A stretch of DNA of 64,000 nucleotides from JBAXGW01 sp037139195. GTDB taxonomy: Bacteria; Bacteroidota; Bacteroidia; Bacteroidales; JAHJDW01. Every line of letters starts with the position of its first letter. Position 1 is the first letter of the stretch. The notes below the pieces were generated by a model, which was not told the origin of the DNA, made no database searches, and saw nothing but the letters and a program-made list of their open reading frames with translations. Where the stretch lies: NCBI GenBank assembly GCA_037139195.1, contig JBAXGW010000004.1, forward strand, positions 35,887 to 99,886. The letters are read 5' to 3'. Positions 7,993 through 16,241 of this stretch are shown here, piece after piece. The position numbers and the translations under genes were made by a program.

Positions 7993-9762
7993 ATGAAACA
8001 GTTCTTTAAATTTACGTTCGCATCCATGCTGGGATTTATTTTGTCGTCGGTATTGGTATTTTTAATTTTTCTTGGAATTATAGTAGGAATTGCATCATCG
8101 TCCAAGGATGAAGTTGTTGTTGTTAAAGACAAATCAATACTGCATCTTACACTCGACAAGCAAATTACCGACAAAGCACCATCAAATCCTTTAGCAAACT
8201 TCGATTTTATCAATATGACCAGCAAACAAGGATCTGGATTATATGATATTTTAAAAGCATTAAACAATGCAAAAACCGACAAGCAAATTGCAGGCGTTTA
8301 TCTTGATATATCTTCTATTCCAGCTGGTATTGCTACGGTAGAAGAAATAAGAAATGCATTGCTTGATTTTAAAACAAGTGGAAAATTCTTAGTTTCATAT
8401 TCTGAAATGTACGACCAAAAAACCTATTATCTAGCCACTGCTTGCGATAAAATATATTTAAATCCACAAGGAGCTTTAGACTTTAGAGGATTAAGTGCCG
8501 ATATTATGTTTTTCAAAGGAGCGCTTGATAAACTAGGCATTGAACCACAAATTCTTCGTCATGGAAAATTTAAAAGTGCTGTTGAGCCTTTTATTCTTGA
8601 TAAAATGAGTGATGCAAACCGCGAACAAACTAAAACGTATTTAACATCTATTTGGAATCACATAGTTAAAGGTATTTCTACAACTAGAAAAATTTCGGAA
8701 GCCGAATTAATGGCTATTGCCGACAGTATGCTTATCAGAAACCCTAGTGCAGCTTTAAAATATAAAATGGTTGACGAGCTTTTATACAAAGATCAACTAG
8801 TAGAAAAGCTAATGGCAAAAGTAGCTGCAAAATCAGCCGACGATATTAATTATATTACGCTTGCTAAATATCTTAAGACGCCCGCAATGGACAAAGCCTC
8901 TAAATCAAAAGACCATATTGCAGTAATATTTGCAACAGGCGATATAGTTAGCGGAAAAACCGACGAATCGAAAATTGGATCTGAATCTTTATCTGAATCT
9001 ATTAGAAAAGCAGCAAACGATGATAAAGTAAAAGCTATTGTTTTGCGTGTAAATTCGCCAGGAGGTAGTGCATTAGCATCGGATGTAATTTGGAGAGAAA
9101 TTATACTTGCAAAAGCAAAAAAACCAGTAGTAGCATCAATGGGCGATGTAGCAGCATCGGGAGGTTATTATATTTCGTGTGCAGCCAATAAAATTATTGC
9201 AAGCCCTAATACTATTACCGGATCTATTGGAGTATTTGGTTTGATGTTTAATGCACAGAAGTTGATTACCGAAAAAATAGGGGTAACTTATGATAATGTG
9301 AAAACGAATGAATATGCTGATTTAGGAGGAATACACCGCCCATTCCGCCCACAAGAAAGAGCCATAATGCAACAAGGAGTTGAAGATGTATATGATACTT
9401 TTATTTCACGCGTTGCCGAAGGCAGAAAAATTACCAAAGCACAAGTTGACAGTATTGGACAAGGCAGAGTATGGACAGGAATTGATGCAAAAAGAATTGG
9501 TTTGGTTGATGATTTTGGTGGTTTAGAAAAAGCAATTACTGTAGCAGCAGAATTGGCAAAACTAAAAGAATACAAAATTGAACAATATCCAAAAGACGAA
9601 GAAGCATTTGAAAGAATATTTAAAATGATAAGTGGCGATGTAGAATCGAGCATTATTACAAAATATTTTGGCGATGAGGTAAAATATTATGAAGGAATAA
9701 TGTGGATGAAAGAAGCTGATGGTATACAAGCTAGAATGCCATTTGTTGTGGACATATATTAA
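7993..9762 (+). CDS. sppA: Signal peptide peptidase SppA, long (67K) type
   Basis: A membrane-anchored serine protease of 589 residues that digests leftover signal peptides and other membrane-near peptides. One N-terminal transmembrane segment (about residues 8-35) is followed by two ClpP-like domains. The general-base lysine is Lys194 in HGKFKSAVEPF and the nucleophile is Ser389 in GDVAASGGYY, matching the Lys/Ser dyad split across the two halves of the E. coli enzyme. The length is that of the double-domain form, not the short Bacillus form. It is transcribed divergently from folK and ends in a strong palindromic terminator. Confidence 0.96.
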   Translation: MKQFFKFTFASMLGFILSSVLVFLIFLGIIVGIASSSKDEVVVVKDKSILHLTLDKQITDKAPSNPLANFDFINMTSKQGSGLYDILKALNNAKTDKQIAGVYLDISSIPAGIATVEEIRNALLDFKTSGKFLVSYSEMYDQKTYYLATACDKIYLNPQGALDFRGLSADIMFFKGALDKLGIEPQILRHGKFKSAVEPFILDKMSDANREQTKTYLTSIWNHIVKGISTTRKISEAELMAIADSMLIRNPSAALKYKMVDELLYKDQLVEKLMAKVAAKSADDINYITLAKYLKTPAMDKASKSKDHIAVIFATGDIVSGKTDESKIGSESLSESIRKAANDDKVKAIVLRVNSPGGSALASDVIWREIILAKAKKPVVASMGDVAASGGYYISCAANKIIASPNTITGSIGVFGLMFNAQKLITEKIGVTYDNVKTNEYADLGGIHRPFRPQERAIMQQGVEDVYDTFISRVAEGRKITKAQVDSIGQGRVWTGIDAKRIGLVDDFGGLEKAITVAAELAKLKEYKIEQYPKDEEAFERIFKMISGDVESSIITKYFGDEVKYYEGIMWMKEADGIQARMPFVVDIY

Positions 9763-9790
9763 AGAATATGGTATTTATAGTATTTAGCAG

Positions 9791-9824
9791 ATTACAAAAA
9801 GCCTCATTTGAGGCTTTTTGTAAT
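9791..9824. terminator. Palindromic terminator after sppA
   Basis: ATTACAAAAAGCCTCA at 9791-9806 and its perfect complement at 9809-9824 leave a 2-nt centre. The stem contains its own T run, and it could work in both directions. Confidence 0.9.
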
Positions 9825-9995
9825 TTAAAATGCAGTTATTCTATTAATAGCTATAGCTGAAAAGCATATTTATACAAAAATATTTTCTTTAGAATTCTCA
9901 TTAAAAACTCTTCAAATCTTCTAGTAATTGAGCAAGCTTTTCTTAAAAAAAATAAATAAGTAATCATAATTAATTTCCAATATCACTAAACTTAG

Positions 9996-10003
9996 TATCT
10001 TCG
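9996..10003 (+). promoter_or_regulatory. -7 box of the pyrophosphatase gene
   Basis: TATCTTCG is a one-mismatch TAnnTTTG box ending 12 bp before the ATG, implying a very short leader. No clear -33 element was seen. Confidence 0.45.
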
Positions 10004-10015
10004 CAAAAAAAAAGT

Positions 10016-10666
10016 ATGCATAAAATAACGATTAAAAATAAGCATTTAAAATTCAAACTTCATCCTTGGCATGGCGTTTTTGTTGGCGATAATGCACCAG
10101 AAATTGTTACTTGTTATATTGAGGTGGTTCCTACAGATACTGTAAAATTTGAAGTTGATAAACAAACAGGCTTTTTAAAAATTGATCGACCACAAAAGTA
10201 TTCAAATGTTGTACCTGCACTTTATGGCTTTGTCCCACAAACTTTATGTGCCGATAAAGTAGGTGCATTTTGTTCTGCAAAGACTGGTCGTGCCGATATA
10301 AAAGGTGATGGAGACCCAATTGATGTTTTAGTACTTACCGAAAAAAATATTTCGCATGGCGATATATTATGCGAAGCAAGGCCAATAGGTGGTTTTAGAA
10401 TGATTGATGGTAATGAAGCGGATGATAAAATTATTTGTGTTTTAAAAGGCGATGCTGTATATGGCGACTATAAAGATTTGTCGGATTGCTCATTAATGCT
10501 AATAGACCGATTGAAGCATTATTTTTTAACATACAAAGATATGCCAGATAGAGAAAAAAATTGCGAAATTACGCATATCTATGGCAAAGAAGAAGCTCAG
10601 CAAATTATTCAATGCTCATTGGATGATTATTTTAAATATTATGGCGAACATTTAGACGCTGAATAG
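10016..10666 (+). CDS. ppa: Inorganic pyrophosphatase, family I
   Basis: This 216-residue soluble enzyme hydrolyses pyrophosphate from biosynthetic reactions. The signature with the metal-binding aspartates, GDGDPIDVLVL, is intact. The preceding YGFVPQTLC and FEVDKQTGFLKIDRPQ segments carry the conserved Tyr, Lys and Arg phosphate ligands. The protein is longer than the 176-residue E. coli enzyme because of an N-terminal extension (HPWHGVFVGDNAPEIVTCYIEVVPTD) and extra C-terminal helices, a form common in Bacteroidota. It lies between two terminator-separated units, so it is probably monocistronic. Confidence 0.95.
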   Translation: MHKITIKNKHLKFKLHPWHGVFVGDNAPEIVTCYIEVVPTDTVKFEVDKQTGFLKIDRPQKYSNVVPALYGFVPQTLCADKVGAFCSAKTGRADIKGDGDPIDVLVLTEKNISHGDILCEARPIGGFRMIDGNEADDKIICVLKGDAVYGDYKDLSDCSLMLIDRLKHYFLTYKDMPDREKNCEITHIYGKEEAQQIIQCSLDDYFKYYGEHLDAE

Positions 10667-10729
10667 TATTAGATTAATTGACGATAATATTGAGTTATGT
10701 GAAACCTAATGACGAAAATAAAACATTAA

Positions 10730-11362
10730 ATGACAGCATTAAAGACATTAGGAATTTTATGTGTAGTCTTGGTTTGTTTAGGACCAGTAACAGCCATTAT
10801 TATTGGCATTTGTAAAAAACCTAAACCAACATCAATCGAGAAGGATGGCAAAGGAGAACTGAAAATAAATCGAATTATTTTCTGGGATTATTTGATTTTA
10901 ATTTTACCTGCAATCCTTCTTTTAATTGGACTTCTCTCAAAAAATCAGCAGGAAAGAACTCCCAGTTTTACTATACTGGGTGTAGGTTACATGTTTTTAG
11001 TTTTATCCCCATACAATAGACGCATTGAAATTCCTAAAATTAATTGGTTATTGTTTTCAACTTGCTTGACACTTGCACTTGTTGGTTATTTATTAGGACA
11101 AAATCTCAATGACTTTATTTTACAATCTGAAAGCCGAAGTTATACGACATTATATTTTCCAGCTCTTGCTTATATTTTTTTACAAGCCAGCAGACAAGTA
11201 ATTAAATTATTTACAGGCACATATCCAGTGACACTTGACAAATATTACAGAGTTGGAACTTTTCATTCAAGGTATAACAGAAAGACAAATTTTTGGGATA
11301 TGATATGGTCATTGATTAGTGCATTAGGCTTTCCGACATTAATGTTGTGTATGAACTTATGA
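10730..11362 (+). CDS. Hypothetical membrane protein
   Basis: The family is not recognised. The 210-residue protein has about five hydrophobic segments: residues 6-27, 52-66, about 80-95, 105-123 and 142-153, with a last one near 190-208. A basic cytosolic-looking stretch RRIEIPK sits between two of them and a hydrophilic loop YPVTLDKYYRVGTFHSRYNRKT precedes the last. No catalytic motif is visible. It lies 63 bp after ppa with no terminator between them, but the gene downstream is separated by an unusual foldable element (11368-11518). That pattern suggests an orphan accessory cassette rather than an operon member. Confidence 0.75.
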   Translation: MTALKTLGILCVVLVCLGPVTAIIIGICKKPKPTSIEKDGKGELKINRIIFWDYLILILPAILLLIGLLSKNQQERTPSFTILGVGYMFLVLSPYNRRIEIPKINWLLFSTCLTLALVGYLLGQNLNDFILQSESRSYTTLYFPALAYIFLQASRQVIKLFTGTYPVTLDKYYRVGTFHSRYNRKTNFWDMIWSLISALGFPTLMLCMNL

Positions 11363-11367
11363 TAAGA

Positions 11368-11518
11368 AAGGCAACACATACACGTGTTTGGCAAAAGTGT
11401 CGTTTCAGCTCACCGTAGACACATTTGTGGTTAATCAAAGGTTGGTTCACTGGATCAACATTTGTGGTAAAATCGCCACCTTCGCCAAGCCCGAAAACCT
11501 TATTGGCAAGCTTTTAAA
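11368..11518 (+). repeat. Foldable cassette-boundary-like element
   Basis: This 150-bp non-coding stretch is more GC-rich than its surroundings and has nested inverted complementarity. TTGGC (11388-11392) pairs with GCCAA (11484-11488), and AAGTGTCG (11395-11402) pairs with CGCCACCTT (11474-11482) with one mismatch and a bulge. An 11-bp direct repeat ACATTTGTGGT sits at 11421-11431 and 11458-11468. From memory, similar blocks (TTGGCAAAAGTGGCG, then CGCCACCTTCGCCAA) recur between orphan genes in other Bacteroidota, but this could not be checked here. The single-stranded fold is attC-like in outline only; no integrase is present. Confidence 0.5.
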
Positions 11519-11527
11519 AATAACAAT

Positions 11528-11908
11528 ATGAAGAAATTAGCATCTGGATTTATTTTTGTGACACTAATGTTGCTAACATCATTTACAACCCCTGACTGTA
11601 AATCTATGTTCACTGGGAAATGGAAGTATGAGCAAATTTCAGCAAAGGATATGTATGTTGTCAGGACACTCGAAAAACAATATGAATATGTTGAAAATGG
11701 AAAGTACTACTACGAATTTGATATTAACTGGCACAGTGAATGTAAATATGAATTGACTTATGTTGGTACAAATAGTCCAAAACCTGCTTTAGCAAAAGTT
11801 GGAGAAAGTTTTACAGTTGAGATAATTGAAATAAATCGTAAGACAATGAAATACAAGACGATTTTTCGAGAATTGACAGATATAGGAGAAATGCAAAAAA
11901 TAAAATGA
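11528..11908 (+). CDS. Hypothetical secreted protein
   Basis: The family is not recognised. The 126-residue product starts with a clear signal peptide (MKKLASGFIFVTLMLLTSFT) and has no lipobox. The mature part opens DCKSMFTGKWKYE, a G-x-W start reminiscent of lipocalin-like small beta-barrels, and continues with beta-prone alternating segments (YYYEFDINWHSECKYELTYVG, then FTVEIIEINRKTMKYKTIF). Two Cys residues could form a disulfide in the periplasm. It follows the cassette-boundary-like element by 9 bp, so translation begins almost at its right edge. Confidence 0.7.
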   Translation: MKKLASGFIFVTLMLLTSFTTPDCKSMFTGKWKYEQISAKDMYVVRTLEKQYEYVENGKYYYEFDINWHSECKYELTYVGTNSPKPALAKVGESFTVEIIEINRKTMKYKTIFRELTDIGEMQKIK

Positions 11909-11958
11909 ATTTAAGACCTTGACCGTAGTAAACAGAAAAACGCTTTATTTAAATATAT

Positions 11959-12387
11959 ATGGATCACGTTGTTTACCTAGATTATAAAGCAAAAGAGCTA
12001 GAAAATCTTATTAAAGGTAGAAAATCAATGATTATTAGAGGCGCAATGGGAAGAAAGCTGCCTTATGGTAAAGTTAAAATAGGAGACATTCTTTATTTCA
12101 TAGAAAATAAGGGCGATGGTTTTATAAAAGCAAAAGCTAGTGTAGATTCGGTTTTTAATTCTGAACAGCTTTCAAAAGAAGAATCGATGCTTTTAATTAA
12201 TGAAAACAACGAAAAGCTTTTACTTGATAGCGGACTTATTAAACGATTTGGAGGAAAGCGATATATAGTGCTTATTACATTAGCTAATTTTGGGGAGTTG
12301 CAGCCGTTTAAAATCGATAGAACACAGTTTGCCAATATGGACGATTGGTTGCCAGTAGGAAATATTGATGATTTCAAGATATTGTAA
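11959..12387 (+). CDS. PUA/ASCH-like domain protein
   Basis: The 142-residue soluble protein starts MDHVVYLDYKAKELENLI and has the run KSMIIRGAMGRKLPYGKVKIGDILYF, the layout of PUA-like (ASCH/EVE) domains, where a short beta-barrel binds RNA or a modified base. Segments IKAKASVDSVFNSEQL and RYIVLITLANF continue the barrel, and NMDDWLPVG sits near the end. I recall similar stand-alone proteins in Bacteria and Archaea annotated only as hypothetical. RNA or nucleotide binding is inferred from the fold, not shown. It lies 50 bp after the secreted protein on the same strand, with no close functional partner. Confidence 0.6.
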   Translation: MDHVVYLDYKAKELENLIKGRKSMIIRGAMGRKLPYGKVKIGDILYFIENKGDGFIKAKASVDSVFNSEQLSKEESMLLINENNEKLLLDSGLIKRFGGKRYIVLITLANFGELQPFKIDRTQFANMDDWLPVGNIDDFKIL

Positions 12388-12697
12388 CAGTAAAAGCACT
12401 TTAATCATCTAATATTTAATTATAATTTTAAAAATTACTTTCTTCAACCTCAATATATTCGTAATATTCCAAATGCATCGTTGAGGTACTTCTTTTATAC
12501 TACTTCAAAATGAAATAACATTTAGTTTTAATTAATTGTATTATAGACAGATAATAAATTTTTAAGACCAATACTCCCTAATTTTAATAATTTTTAACAT
12601 CGATTTCGTTCGAACAATCGACATTATCTGTCGAAGGAATGGGTATTTATCATATATTAGCCACATAAATTCCTTTATAAACAAAAAAACGAAAAAC
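12388..12697. other. 310-bp intergenic region before the T9SS tandem pair
   Basis: No gene or strong terminator was found. A degenerate -7-like sequence TATATTAG lies near 12653. CGATTTCGTTCGAACAATCG (about 12602-12621) is partly self-complementary around TTCGTTCGAA. This region presumably holds the promoter of the 12698 gene. Confidence 0.4.
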
Positions 12698-15600
12698 ATG
12701 AAAAAACTTCTTCTTTTTACATTTCTGGTTTTCTTTTTTGGGCTAGGTAAATCTATTCAAGCCCAAACAGGAAGTACTTGTGCTAGCTCCCATATTATAA
12801 ATACGCTGCCATTCGTTTCAACAGGCATGACAACTGCTAACACTGGAAATGCTTACACATCTACTTCAACATGTGCAAGCACTTACATGAATGGAAATGA
12901 CTATGTATTTAGTTATACCCCAACTGAAAACATGTCGGTAAGTATTAAATTGGCAAATACCACTCAAGCGGTAGGTGTATTTGTAACTAAAGGTTGTCCA
13001 GACCTTCCAACTTCAGTTTGTGTGGAAAATGCAACCTCTATAACTGGAAACCCTACAATTCCTCAAGCTAATTTATTAAAAGACTCAACCTATTACATTA
13101 TTGTTTCAAAAATGAGCCTTTTTGGTCAAGCAATGACTACTGCATTTGATATTGAAATATTAAAACTTAATCAATTTGATGCAAGTGTTATATCAATTAT
13201 TAACCCTAATAGCTCTTGTGGTCTTACAAATAGCGAATCTGTTTCAATCAGAATTAATAATCTTGGCGTTGATACGCTTAATAATTTCACTGTAGCTTAT
13301 AAAATTAATAATAACGCTCCAGTAATTGAAACAGTAGTTGATACTATTCTACCAGGAAATAACAGAGATTATACTTTTACTCAACTTGCAGATTTATCAA
13401 GCGGTTCGTCTTTTGTAATAAAAGCATGGTCTTCTGTAGCAAATGATGCAGTGTTATCTAATGATACAACTTCAAAAACTATAACTCTTATTCCTACTGT
13501 TACAACTTTTCCATACAATCAAGGCTTTGAATCGGGTAATGCTGGCTGGACAACTGGTGGAACTAGCTCAACTTGGGCTCTTGGCGATCCAGAAAAAACA
13601 GTAATAGACACAGCTGCAACTGGTGTAAACTGTTGGGTAACTAATCTAACTGGAAACGCAAATACTGGCGAAAATTCATGGGTAATGAGTCCTTGTTTCG
13701 ATTTTTCAAATATATTGATTCCTGTAATTGAATTTAATATTTTTTATCAAAACGGTCAATTAAGTTTTGGGCTGTTACAAGCATCTATAAACGGTGGCTC
13801 ATGGTTTTCAATAGGCAAAAATGGCGATCCTAACAACTGGTATAACAATGGAAGCGGTTGGAATGGCAACATTAATGGATGGGTTAAAGCAATTAATAAC
13901 TCTGATACGCTTGGTGGAAAGTCTAATGTAAGATTTAGAGTATCGTTTGCAGGCTCTTTCCAAGGAGTTGAAGGTTTTGCGTTTGATGATTTTTCAATTC
14001 ATGAAATGGCTCAAAATGATTTATCAGTTACTCAAATAACTTCACCTACTTCTTCTTGTGGATTAACTAACGAAAACATAACTGTTAGAATTAAAAACTT
14101 AGGTTCGGCTGATAAATATGCATTTAATGTTACTTATAAAGTTGACAATACTACTGCAATAACTGAAATAATAACTGACACTTTATCATTTAACGAAGAA
14201 TTAGTTTACAGTTTTACACAAACTCATAATTTTAGCACTTTTGGAAATCATTCAATTATAGCATATACTTCATTCTCAGGTGATGTAAACTTAAATAACG
14301 ACACAGCTCACTATAATGTATATACAATTCCTACAATTACAAGTTACCCATATTCTGAATCATTTGACAATGGAGCAAACGGTTGGATGGTTGGAGGAAC
14401 AAATCCATCATGGCAACTAGGAACTCCTGCTGATTCAATTATTAATGCTCCTGCAAGTGCTCCAAATTCATGGGTAACCAATTTAACAGGTAACTTTAAT
14501 TCAAATGAAAACTCGTATGTATTATCTCCATGTTTCGATTTTTCAAACCTTGTTAAACCAATAATCGAAATAAGTGTTTGGTATGAAAACCAACAATTTC
14601 TGGATTATGGAAAACTTGAAGCTTCTACTGATGGCGGTACATCTTGGTTTAATATTGGTGCAAATGGCGATGGCAATAACTGGTACAATAGTGCAAACGG
14701 TTGGGCTGGAAAATCAACTGGTTGGTTAAAAGCTAAACATCTATTAAACAACCTTGCAGGCAATGCAAATGTAAAACTAAGAGTATCTTTTAAAGGCAAC
14801 CAGTTTACAACAAACGAAGGTTTTGCATTTGATGATATTAAAATATATGACACTCCTCAAAAAGACTTAGGTGTAATTGCAATGACTAGTCCAACTAGCA
14901 AATGCGGTTTAACTAACGCTGAAACAGTAACAGTTAAAGTAATTAACCAAGGATTAAATGCTCAGGCTAATTTCCCAATAGTATATAAAATAAACTCAAG
15001 TGCAGCGGTTACTGAAACTTTTACAGATTCAATTCACCCTGGCGACACATTGAACTATACTTTTACTGCAACTGCTGATTTATCGGCAACTAATACCTAC
15101 ATTATTAAATCATATACTAATATTACTGGCGAAGGCTACCGTTTTAATGATACAACAACTTCAACTGTTGTTTCTGCTCCTGTTATTAGCACATTCCCTT
15201 ACAACCAAGATTTCGAAAATTCAAATGGTTACTGGACTGCTGGTGGAACAAGTTCTTCTTGGGAAAGAGGCGTGTTAAATGATACTATCATGGTTGATCC
15301 TGGAAATATTGCTTGGGCTACAAAATTAGTTGGTGACCATAATGGTGGTGAAAATTCGTATGTTGAAAGTCCTTGTTTCGATTTCTCAAATCTTCAAACA
15401 CCTTATATTAAACTTGATGTTTGGTATCAAACTACTCAAATGGGCGCTGCAAGCTTACAAAGCTCAATTGACGGTGGTGCAACATGGGTAACTATCGGTG
15501 CAAACGGTGATTCTACGAACTGGTATAATGGATTATTAAGTGCAGGCTGGAATGGTGCAAGTGGTGCTTGGGTAACAGCTTCGCATAGCTTAGATAGTTT

Positions 15601-16192
15601 AGCTGGAAAAAGCTCTGTTAAATTCAGAATTACTTTTAACGGTGGCATTGCATTATTAGGAACCGACGAAGGTTTTGCATTTGATAATATCTTTATTGGA
15701 GAATGTGTTAATACAAATGCTAATTATACTGCTGTTGTAAATGGTTCAACTGTAACTTTTACTAATACATCAACTAATGCAACAAGCTATTTATGGGATT
15801 TTGGCGATGGATCTAATTCTACAGTAGCAAGTCCTACGCACACATACACTAACGCAGGCACATATTCTGTTGTGTTGAAGGCATACAATGATTGCTCGAT
15901 GGACACTATTTCTCAAGCATATACGGTTACAGTTGGTATGGATGAAAACAATATTAGTCATTTTACTTGTTTCCCAAATCCTACTTCTGATAATATTACT
16001 ATTAAACTAGATAATAACTACAGCAATATCAAAGTAAGCATTGAAAATTTATTCGGTCAAGTTATTCTTAATGAAAACATTAAAAACACATCAGTTTTCA
16101 ACTTGAATTTAAATAATCTTTCAAAAGGAGTTTACAATATCAAAGTAACATCCGATTCTTACAATGAAGTACAAAGAATAATTGTTAAATAA
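12698..16192 (+). CDS. Large T9SS-exported multidomain surface protein (3 MAM-like modules, PKD, sorting domain)
   Basis: The 1164-residue protein begins with a signal peptide (to about residue 22) and an N-terminal domain. Three rounds follow of a CARDB-like Ig module (opening SCGLTN) and a MAM/jelly-roll 'choice-of-anchor' module. The MAM-like modules start near residues 270, 548 and 830, each with FPYNQGFE-type openings, ENSWVMSPCFDFSN-type cores and EGFAFDDF ends. A PKD domain with WDFGDGSNST starts near 1005. The last about 80 residues (from 1080) form a type A T9SS sorting domain with FPNPTSDNITI and LSKGVYNIKV. Known: such domains send cargo across the outer membrane by T9SS. Inferred: an adhesin or matrix role; no enzyme domain is visible. 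The next gene is a shorter paralogue. Confidence 0.9.
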   Translation: MKKLLLFTFLVFFFGLGKSIQAQTGSTCASSHIINTLPFVSTGMTTANTGNAYTSTSTCASTYMNGNDYVFSYTPTENMSVSIKLANTTQAVGVFVTKGCPDLPTSVCVENATSITGNPTIPQANLLKDSTYYIIVSKMSLFGQAMTTAFDIEILKLNQFDASVISIINPNSSCGLTNSESVSIRINNLGVDTLNNFTVAYKINNNAPVIETVVDTILPGNNRDYTFTQLADLSSGSSFVIKAWSSVANDAVLSNDTTSKTITLIPTVTTFPYNQGFESGNAGWTTGGTSSTWALGDPEKTVIDTAATGVNCWVTNLTGNANTGENSWVMSPCFDFSNILIPVIEFNIFYQNGQLSFGLLQASINGGSWFSIGKNGDPNNWYNNGSGWNGNINGWVKAINNSDTLGGKSNVRFRVSFAGSFQGVEGFAFDDFSIHEMAQNDLSVTQITSPTSSCGLTNENITVRIKNLGSADKYAFNVTYKVDNTTAITEIITDTLSFNEELVYSFTQTHNFSTFGNHSIIAYTSFSGDVNLNNDTAHYNVYTIPTITSYPYSESFDNGANGWMVGGTNPSWQLGTPADSIINAPASAPNSWVTNLTGNFNSNENSYVLSPCFDFSNLVKPIIEISVWYENQQFLDYGKLEASTDGGTSWFNIGANGDGNNWYNSANGWAGKSTGWLKAKHLLNNLAGNANVKLRVSFKGNQFTTNEGFAFDDIKIYDTPQKDLGVIAMTSPTSKCGLTNAETVTVKVINQGLNAQANFPIVYKINSSAAVTETFTDSIHPGDTLNYTFTATADLSATNTYIIKSYTNITGEGYRFNDTTTSTVVSAPVISTFPYNQDFENSNGYWTAGGTSSSWERGVLNDTIMVDPGNIAWATKLVGDHNGGENSYVESPCFDFSNLQTPYIKLDVWYQTTQMGAASLQSSIDGGATWVTIGANGDSTNWYNGLLSAGWNGASGAWVTASHSLDSLAGKSSVKFRITFNGGIALLGTDEGFAFDNIFIGECVNTNANYTAVVNGSTVTFTNTSTNATSYLWDFGDGSNSTVASPTHTYTNAGTYSVVLKAYNDCSMDTISQAYTVTVGMDENNISHFTCFPNPTSDNITIKLDNNYSNIKVSIENLFGQVILNENIKNTSVFNLNLNNLSKGVYNIKVTSDSYNEVQRIIVK

Positions 16193-16208
16193 TTAATTTT
16201 ATTTATTA

Positions 16209-16234
16209 GGGAGGCTTTTTGCCTCCCTTTTTTT
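16209..16234 (+). terminator. Terminator between the tandem T9SS genes
   Basis: GGGAGGC at 16209-16215 and GCCTCCC at 16221-16227 form a 7-bp GC-rich stem with a TTTTT loop, followed by seven T residues. It ends 7 bp before the next ATG, so the downstream gene depends on read-through or an internal promoter. Confidence 0.92.
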
Positions 16235-16241
16235 ATTTATT

